From the NCBI GenBank assembly GCA_900540425.1, contig UQFU01000038.1, positions 1 through 14,269 of the forward strand: DNA of 14,269 nucleotides, read 5' to 3'. Shown one piece after another: positions 13,995 through 14,269 of this stretch. Position numbers and translations under genes: made by a program. The first letter of the stretch is position 1. Each line of letters begins with the position of its first letter. This stretch comes from an uncultured Alphaproteobacteria bacterium. Lineage in GTDB: Bacteria; Pseudomonadota; Alphaproteobacteria; RF32; CAG-239. The notes below the pieces were generated by a model. It saw nothing but the letters and a program-made list of their open reading frames with translations, was not told where the DNA came from and made no database searches.

Positions 13995-14030
13995 AGAGCT
14001 GTGCCCCAAGGTGCAGCTCTTTCCCTTTTT
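13995..14030 (+). terminator. Strong terminator of the surface cassette
   Basis: An 11-pair stem (two G-U pairs) spans 13995-14005 and 14010-14020 with a CCAA loop, followed by TTT-CCC-TTTTT. An A5 run on the 5' side would also allow function on the other strand. Confidence 0.85.
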
Positions 14031-14049
14031 AAATCCCCCCTTTTTTGTT

Positions 14050-14155
14050 ATTCCTCAATTGCGTTAGCAATCATCCACCCATAGAGTCATCCCTCAACTG
14101 CACAACTATCGTCCCCCCATAGAGTCATCCCCCGATTGCGTCAGCAATCGTCCAG
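14050..14155 (+). repeat. 38-base tandem repeat, about 2.7 units
   Basis: CATAGAGTCATCC occurs at 14080-14092 and 14118-14130, exactly 38 bases apart. A degraded first unit precedes them. Units one and three carry hairpins ATTGC/GCAAT (14058-14062, 14067-14071) and CGATTGC/GCAATCG (14133-14139, 14144-14150); unit two has lost pairing. Each unit runs GTCAT-hairpin-GTCC, and unit three ends TCCAGG, like the TGTCA...TCCAG repeats at the window ends. No gene is seen from 14031 to the end. Confidence 0.65.
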
Positions 14156-14206
14156 GGATCTACGAATTAACCTTTTCCTGTCACAGCACAGCGTTTTCCC
14201 CCTTAC

Positions 14207-14260
14207 TGTCACTTCGGCCTGTTTTTTATCTGTCACTCCGGCCTCCGAGCCGGAGTCCAG
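14207..14260 (+). repeat. Palindromic repeat copies E (partial) and F (complete)
   Basis: 14231-14260 is identical to copy A at 11-40. Immediately before it, 14207-14220 matches the first 14 bases of the same repeat at 13 of 14 positions and then stops, a truncated tandem copy. Bases 14222-14269 equal 2-49 exactly. Confidence 0.8.
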
Positions 14261-14269
14261 GTCAATATT

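Noticed and set aside
14050..14155. Possible CRISPR array
   Set aside because: The 38-base period has related rather than unique sequence between the shared words, there are fewer than three units, the hairpins decay, and no cas genes are present.

Overview
The window looks like a chromosomal segment of a host-associated (probably gut) alphaproteobacterium-like bacterium. A LolC/LolD operon, a full-length pyruvate phosphate dikinase and several lineage-specific small proteins lie on the minus strand. They have ordinary Shine-Dalgarno sequences and sigma70-type promoters, and the intergenic regions carry short palindromic repeats of the TGTCA-stem-TCCAG type. The taxonomic assignment is inferred from protein flavour and repeat style, not from a marker gene.

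Layout. 1-301: a cluster of palindromic repeats. 302-2636 (minus): operon lolC, lolD (8-base overlap), then a small secreted EF-hand protein. 2760-3341 (minus): an unknown cysteine-rich cytosolic protein. 3429-4805 (minus): a membrane-anchored GH24 (T4-type) lysozyme with an intact E-D-T catalytic set. 4934-5164 (minus): a small XRE-type DNA-binding protein. 5165-5979: about 0.8 kb without an intact gene. It holds a frameshifted small reading frame, a structured stretch that may be the 3' end of a decayed tnpB/omega-RNA element, and two good terminators. 5980-8670 (minus): ppdK. 8856-9761 (minus): an unknown membrane-anchored helical protein.

At about 9.85 kb the character changes. After a 430-base AT-rich divergent spacer come two plus-strand genes. 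The first is a 966-residue multi-module lipoprotein (10202-13102) and the second a 239-residue outer-membrane beta-barrel (13234-13953). Both resemble Bacteroidota surface proteins: a TSCGE-type lipobox, Pro/Asp linkers between beta-rich modules, an SANAQ-type signal peptide end, and A-rich leaders without Shine-Dalgarno sequences. A strong terminator follows. After it, host-type palindromic repeats resume and run to the end of the window. The cassette is therefore bracketed by host-like sequence, which favours horizontal acquisition over a simple assembly chimera.

The last 48 bases repeat bases 2-49 exactly. The window therefore either ends inside a dispersed repeat (likely) or closes on itself as a circle (less likely given the housekeeping genes).

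The most interesting item is the Bacteroidota-like surface cassette (lipoprotein plus barrel) in a proteobacterial background. It has two tandem RNA hairpins between its genes and a 9-base direct repeat at its edges. Its function cannot be named from sequence alone; a role in cell-surface adhesion or host/microbe contact is only a guess.
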